Positions 59,941 through 64,000 of a stretch of 64,000 nucleotides of DNA are shown here, one piece after another. Source of the DNA: Prevotella sp. (lineage in GTDB: Bacteria; Bacteroidota; Bacteroidia; Bacteroidales; Bacteroidaceae); contig JAFZIZ010000015.1 of assembly GCA_017554145.1 (NCBI GenBank), positions 310,001 through 374,000 on the forward strand, written 5' to 3'. Position 1 is the stretch's first letter, and every line of letters begins with the position of its first letter. The position numbers and the translations under genes are program-made. The notes beneath the pieces were generated by a model that saw only the letters and a program-made list of their open reading frames with translations, was not told the origin of the DNA and did not search any database.

Positions 59941-61305
59941 TTTAATCTCCTTAATAATCTCGTGGAACGGTTTCTTGGGGAATTTCATCATCTTATGACC
60001 TTCTGCCCATGGGTTGAGGCTACAGTTCATGAGAGGCGAAGGGATAAAGTTCGCCCAGTGGGAAAGTCCTGTACCGAAGTTGTACAAGCCTGGCGAACCG
60101 TATACCATCGACATGCCCTTACACATCAGCTTCTTCTGCGGATTGGCGGTGCCGAAGTCGTCGAGTTGCTGGCGCCACTGGTATATCTGGTCGCCGAGAT
60201 TCACCTTTACGGGACATACTGTCTGGCAACTCAAACAGAGTGTGCACGCTGAGACGTTGCCGCTATGTTTCTGTGTGTCGCGTAGCATACCGAGGTTGAT
60301 GCCGATAGGGCCTGGGATGAAGTAACTGTAACTATAACCGCCAGAGCGACGATATACAGGACAGGTATTCATACACGAGCCGCAACGGATACACTTCAAA
60401 GCCTCCCAATGCTCGGGATTGGCTATCCATTCGCTACGACCATTGTCTACCAACACGATGTGCATGGGGTTCGCTGTGGGGCGCGCCTTGCGGAAGTGAG
60501 AAGTGTAGGTAGTGGTTGGCTGACCAGTACCTGCTCGACAGAGCATGCGTTGGAATACGGCAAGACACTCGTAGTTGGGAATCACCTTCTCCAGTCCGAT
60601 GGCGACGATGTGCAGTTTCGGACAGGATGTCGACATGTCGGCATTGCCCTCATTGGTGCAAACCACAATATCACCTGTCTCGGCAATACCGAAGTTGGCA
60701 CCCGTCATACCAGCATCTGCTGTCAGAAACTCATTGCGCAGACTTAATCGCGCTCTATAAGTAAGGTACGTGGGGTCGTGGTTGCCCTTCTCGTTCGAGA
60801 TGCCTTTCTCCTCAAACAGCTCACCTACGTCATCGTGGTTCAAATGGATGGCAGGCATCACGATGTGTGAGGGTTTCTGACCTTTCAACTGGATAATACG
60901 CTCACCGAGGTCGGTCTCCACCACTTCGATGCCCTTCGATTCGAGATAGGGATTCATCTCACACTCCTCCGTCAACATCGACTTCGACTTCACCATCTTC
61001 TTCACATGATGGTTCTTCAGAATGCCGTAGACGATATCGTTGAACTCCTGGGCATCTTTCGCCCAGTGTACAATACAGCCGTTTTCTTCTGCTTTCGTCG
61101 CAAACTGGTCGAGGTATTCATCCAGGTGAGTGATGGTGTGGCGCTTGATGGCAGAGGCCTTTTCGCGCAGCTGTTCCCATTCTTCCAATCCGTATGCCAT
61201 GTTGTCGCGCTTGGTGCGCACTGCCCAGAACGTAGCATCATGCCAGTGGGCATATTGCTGGTTCTTTAAGAACTCCTTTGCTGCTTTGCTATGTGATGTA
61301 CTCAT
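59938..61305 (-). CDS. lutB: Lactate utilisation iron-sulfur protein B
   Basis: A 455-residue protein with an N-terminal LUD domain and two [4Fe-4S] ferredoxin-like clusters: CIRCGSCMNTCPVYRR and CTLCLSCQTVCPVKVNLGDQ. A C-terminal domain with SPLMNCSLNPWAEGHKMM follows. It passes electrons from lactate together with LutA and LutC. Lies between lutA and lutC with repeat-filled gaps on both sides. Confidence 0.96.
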   Translation of the reverse strand: MSTSHSKAAKEFLKNQQYAHWHDATFWAVRTKRDNMAYGLEEWEQLREKASAIKRHTITHLDEYLDQFATKAEENGCIVHWAKDAQEFNDIVYGILKNHHVKKMVKSKSMLTEECEMNPYLESKGIEVVETDLGERIIQLKGQKPSHIVMPAIHLNHDDVGELFEEKGISNEKGNHDPTYLTYRARLSLRNEFLTADAGMTGANFGIAETGDIVVCTNEGNADMSTSCPKLHIVAIGLEKVIPNYECLAVFQRMLCRAGTGQPTTTYTSHFRKARPTANPMHIVLVDNGRSEWIANPEHWEALKCIRCGSCMNTCPVYRRSGGYSYSYFIPGPIGINLGMLRDTQKHSGNVSACTLCLSCQTVCPVKVNLGDQIYQWRQQLDDFGTANPQKKLMCKGMSMVYGSPGLYNFGTGLSHWANFIPSPLMNCSLNPWAEGHKMMKFPKKPFHEIIKEIK

Positions 61306-61339
61306 AACTTCAACTCTTTAATTCTTCAATTTTTCAATC
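61306..61339. repeat. 7-bp A/T repeats in the lutA-lutB gap
   Basis: Degenerate units related to AACTTCA, ATTCTTC and AATTTTT fill the whole gap up to the lutA stop codon. Confidence 0.65.
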
Positions 61340-62071
61340 TTACAGCCCAGCTGCCAGAATCTCAACCACATGCTTAAACTTGATATTGAAGCCTTGCTTC
61401 TTAGCCACACCAGCCATGTGCATCAGACAAGAGCAGTCAGGACCAGTGATGTATTCAGCACCCGTTTGCATGTGGCGCTCCACCTTGTCTTTACCCATCT
61501 GGGCGCAGACAGCAGTCTCTTCGATGGAGAACATACCGCCAAAGCCGCAGCATTCATCAGGACGCTCTGGTTCAACGACATCGATGCCGTCCACAAATTG
61601 TAGCAGGTCCTTGATTTTATTAAATGGAGCAATGTGCTCTTCACTGGGTGATGAGAGTCCAAGCTCGCGAACACCATGACAGCTGTTGTGCAGGCTGACC
61701 TTGTGGGGAAATGTACCCAAGCGGCGATCTACCTTCACCACGTCGTGTAGGAATTCCACAACATCTATGCATTTCTTAGCCGTCTCGCACTCGTGGTTAA
61801 GTAGTCGTGGATAATTGATCTTGATAAACGCCGTACAACTGACACTGGGAGCCACCACATAGTCGAAGTCCTTGAATTTCTCCTCAAACTTGTCGGCCAG
61901 AGGAATGGCTTGCTTTTCGAAACCTGCGTTGGCCATTGGCTGACCGCAACAGGTTTGCTTCTCAGGATATGTTACGTCAATGCCCAGGTGTTTCAACAAC
62001 TTGTACGTTGCCACACCCACCTCTGGATAGACTGCATCTACGTAGCAGGGGATAAATAGTCCTACCTTCAT
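61340..62071 (-). CDS. lutA: Lactate utilisation protein A (CCG-domain)
   Basis: A 243-residue protein with two cysteine-rich CCG domains: CCGQPMANAGF with a later NSCHGVREL-type Cys, and CCGFGGMFSI near the C-terminus, which bind an unusual Fe-S cluster as in heterodisulfide reductase and glycolate oxidase subunit F. Second gene after lldP, 25 bp downstream, across a repeat array. Confidence 0.96.
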   Translation of the reverse strand: MKVGLFIPCYVDAVYPEVGVATYKLLKHLGIDVTYPEKQTCCGQPMANAGFEKQAIPLADKFEEKFKDFDYVVAPSVSCTAFIKINYPRLLNHECETAKKCIDVVEFLHDVVKVDRRLGTFPHKVSLHNSCHGVRELGLSSPSEEHIAPFNKIKDLLQFVDGIDVVEPERPDECCGFGGMFSIEETAVCAQMGKDKVERHMQTGAEYITGPDCSCLMHMAGVAKKQGFNIKFKHVVEILAAGL

Positions 62072-62072
62072 A

Positions 62073-62100
62073 TCTTTAAACTTTAAACTATAAACTTTAT
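62073..62100. repeat. 7-bp A/T repeats in the lldP-lutA gap
   Basis: On the minus strand units AAAGTTT, ATAGTTT, AAAGTTT, AAAGA. It spans the lldP stop codon and nearly equals the array at 34994-35028. Confidence 0.85.
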
Positions 62101-63701
62101 ATGACGTGTAGTCCGAGGAATACCATCAAGCCGTTCATCAGAATCCAGAAGATGGCAAATGGCATGGTCTTACGCATGATGTCACCGTCTTGGCCTTCCA
62201 TATCACAGGCAGCTGTCGCAATGGCGATACTCTGTGGAGACAGGAGTTTACCACCCTCAGAGCCTGCACAGTTAGCAGCGGCAAGCCAGTTGGTTTCGTT
62301 ACCACTGACACCGAAGAACGTACCCTGATTCACAAGGCCGAGGTCGCTGGCGGCTGTTGCCTGCAGTTTACCAAAGAGGATATTGGCATTGGTAGCACTA
62401 CCCGTTACGAAGGTGCCGATAGAACCAATCAACGGAGCGAAGAATGGGAAGGCAGCGCCTGTCAGCAGTACAAGACCTTTGGCGATGTCATTGGTCATAC
62501 CCGTATTGTTCATCAGCATGGCCATTGCAACCAAACAGCAGATAGTCACAACCGTCTTCTGTAAGTTGAGAGTTGTCTTACCGAGCAACTTCATCAGATT
62601 TCCAAAACTCATGCCCTGAATCAAACCACCGATGACAGCACCGAGGAAAATCATCAAACCAGCATTTGACAACCATCCGAACTTAAAGGTATTACCGATA
62701 ACGGGCATGTCGAATTTGGTGACCAGCGTCTGGTTCAGCAGTTCATTGACGGGAGGTACAATCTTGCTCGAGATGAGGATAAAGAAGATAATCAGACCAT
62801 AGACGCTCCACGCCTTGAGAGTCTTCACGGTGCCAAACTTCTTCTTCTCGACCACTACCTCGTCGGCAGGATTCTCGTCCTTGATAAACAGCTTGTTGTA
62901 TATCAGCATCGCGATGATGGCTGCTACAGAACCGAGGATGGCAGGAGTCTCTGGACCAATGAAATGAGCACAGCAGAACTGCACGATGATAGAGAAAGTG
63001 CCTACAAAGAGTGCAATCGTGATATTCTTCATAATCTTCTTGCGGTCGGTCATCATCAGGATGAGGAATGGTGTGATGAAGAACATCAGTGAGAGTTGTA
63101 ATATAATAAAGGTAGCCACTTCGCAGAGCTCCTCTGGCGTAGCTACACCACTGGCAGCCACTTGGTTGGCAAGTGTCGTGGCGGGAAGACCAACAGCTCC
63201 GAAACCTACAGCCACTGTATTTGCCACCAGACAGATAACGGCGGAGAACATCGGCTTGAAGCCCAGTCCGATGAGGATGGCGGCAGGGATGGCCACAGCA
63301 GTTCCGAAACCTGCCATACCTTCAAGTACTCCACCAAGACCCCAAGTCAGCAACAATACCAGCAGACCTTTGTCGGAGGTCATCTGGATGAACTGCGTCT
63401 TGATGGTCTCTATCTCTTTCGTCTCACATAGGATGTTGTAACTGAAGATGGCGCAGATGATAATCAGGATGATTGGGAAGCAGGCCTTCAGGAATCCCTC
63501 GATGACAGACCAGAGGGTGATACCGTAGATGCTTTCTGAGACATACTTCTCAGGGATGATGCCCATGGCCGGGACGGCAAACAATGCCAAAAGGATGGTA
63601 ACAATGAGTGTGATGATAGCACTCTTATAACCAGACACTTTAAAGCCCATCATTAGGATAATGAGCAGTAGAATTGGGATAACGGATACTAATGCAGTCA
63701 T
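62097..63701 (-). CDS. lldP: L-lactate permease
   Basis: A 534-residue inner-membrane protein of the lactate permease (LctP/LldP) family with about 12-14 helices. LLLTWGLGGVLEGMAGFGTAVAIPAAILIGLGF and GSATNANILFGKLQ with VNQGTFFGVSGNETNWLAAANCAGSEGGKLLSPQSIAIATAAC are conserved. It imports lactate with H+. First gene of the lut operon; a TATATTTG box lies at 63743-63750 on its strand. The divergent FAD oxidase supports a lactate role. Confidence 0.95.
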   Translation of the reverse strand: MTALVSVIPILLLIILMMGFKVSGYKSAIITLIVTILLALFAVPAMGIIPEKYVSESIYGITLWSVIEGFLKACFPIILIIICAIFSYNILCETKEIETIKTQFIQMTSDKGLLVLLLTWGLGGVLEGMAGFGTAVAIPAAILIGLGFKPMFSAVICLVANTVAVGFGAVGLPATTLANQVAASGVATPEELCEVATFIILQLSLMFFITPFLILMMTDRKKIMKNITIALFVGTFSIIVQFCCAHFIGPETPAILGSVAAIIAMLIYNKLFIKDENPADEVVVEKKKFGTVKTLKAWSVYGLIIFFILISSKIVPPVNELLNQTLVTKFDMPVIGNTFKFGWLSNAGLMIFLGAVIGGLIQGMSFGNLMKLLGKTTLNLQKTVVTICCLVAMAMLMNNTGMTNDIAKGLVLLTGAAFPFFAPLIGSIGTFVTGSATNANILFGKLQATAASDLGLVNQGTFFGVSGNETNWLAAANCAGSEGGKLLSPQSIAIATAACDMEGQDGDIMRKTMPFAIFWILMNGLMVFLGLHVI

Positions 63702-63789
63702 AGGTTCGTAGCAATTTGTGATTATTATTTAAGTTCTGGCTACAAATATACAAAAAAATAATAAGAAGGGTATTATTCTTTGGATTTTT

Positions 63790-63820
63790 TTTGCTTTTTG
63801 TTCTTTTATTCGTATATTTG
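63790..63820 (+). promoter_or_regulatory. Promoter of the FAD-linked oxidoreductase
   Basis: TTTG (63790-63793), 19 nt, TATATTTG (63813-63820), 15 nt before the ATG. The opposite-strand box for lldP is at 63743-63750, so both lactate units share this 134-bp region. Confidence 0.65.
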
Positions 63821-63835
63821 CAAAAACTATACCCT

Positions 63836-64000
63836 ATGAATACATCTATGAATCCAACATCCCAGATTTATGCTGATTTCTTGAGTAGTCTCAAGCAGTT
63901 CGTTTCCAATGACCGTATTTATACTGATGAGCTTCGTACCCTTGGTTGGGGAACGGATGCCAGTTTCTATCGCCAGATTCCGAAGGTCGTTATCCGTAGT
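63836..64000 (+). CDS. FAD-linked oxidoreductase (D-lactate dehydrogenase/glycolate oxidase-like), N-terminal fragment
   Basis: The first 55 residues of a protein that continues past the window. YTDELRTLGWGTDASFYRQIPKVVIR is the opening of the FAD-binding oxidoreductase family, often fused to an Fe-S C-terminal half in Bacteroidetes. Divergent from lldP-lutABC, it would oxidise D-lactate while LutABC handles the L-isomer; this is inferred from position. ATG 63836 sits 15 nt after a promoter box; a later in-frame ATG lies four codons on. Confidence 0.8.
   Translation, partial: MNTSMNPTSQIYADFLSSLKQFVSNDRIYTDELRTLGWGTDASFYRQIPKVVIRS

Overview
The window comes from a Bacteroidales bacterium, most likely a member of the Prevotellaceae (Prevotella/Segatella type). 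Supporting signs are SusC/SusD pairs, the type IX secretion genes porU and porV, secreted proteases with a T9SS-like C-terminus, DUF4290 and DUF4836 proteins, the gene order rplM-rpsI-rpsB-tsf, and many promoters of the Bacteroidetes form TTTG-N19/20-TAnnTTTG instead of -35/-10 boxes. I saw no rRNA, CRISPR array, insertion sequence, prophage or integrase.

Layout. 1-1332: tail of a polysaccharide-utilisation locus (SusD C-terminus, DUF1735 lipoprotein). 1450-3448: two glycosyltransferases. 3449-3945: no gene, but a promoter, four hairpins and a strong terminator that together look like a free-standing structured RNA of about 300 nt. 3946-8065: GH3 beta-glucosidase and a secreted enzyme-like protein of unknown family. 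8134-8954: HU-like protein preceded by four 21-bp repeats. 9076-12876: large M6 metalloprotease. 12902-18702: ispF, porV, porU and a fumarylacetoacetase-family hydrolase. 19809-22714: ribosomal operon with a long leader. 23033-28738: tsaB-DUF4290-murA-rimM-dxr-rseP, a tightly overlapped housekeeping operon. 28861-35896: beta-propeller protein, nhaC, tRNA-Lys, an FtsX-like permease with a DUF4836 lipoprotein, rsmI and a coiled-coil lipoprotein. 36241-42714: a complete susC-susD-lipoprotein locus, followed by a C10 protease and a SprT-like gene. 45236-50741: small outer-membrane barrel, two half-size chromate transporters and purL. 50964-59271: MATE pump, kinase-like protein, phosphoesterase, and a dTDP-amino-sugar cluster (rmlB, fdtA-like, FemAB-like, fdtB-like, acyltransferase) with purT inside it. 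59277-63701: lactate operon lutC, lutB, lutA, lldP on the minus strand. From 63836 a FAD-linked oxidoreductase runs out of the window.

How parts fit. PorU and PorV serve the type IX system that would export the M6 and C10 proteases encoded here. LldP, LutABC and the divergent FAD oxidase form a lactate uptake and oxidation unit. RmlB, the FdtA-like isomerase and the FdtB-like aminotransferase would make a dTDP-3-amino-3,6-dideoxyhexose for surface glycans.

Unusual structure. A family of 7-bp tandem repeats fills many stop-to-start gaps inside operons and also lies in frame inside murA, a glycosyltransferase and the fdtB-like gene. Several genes appear to have promoters so close to the ATG that their mRNAs would be leaderless. 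The ~300-nt RNA locus at 3631-3931 is the best candidate for something undescribed. All identifications are from reading the sequence; no database search was run.
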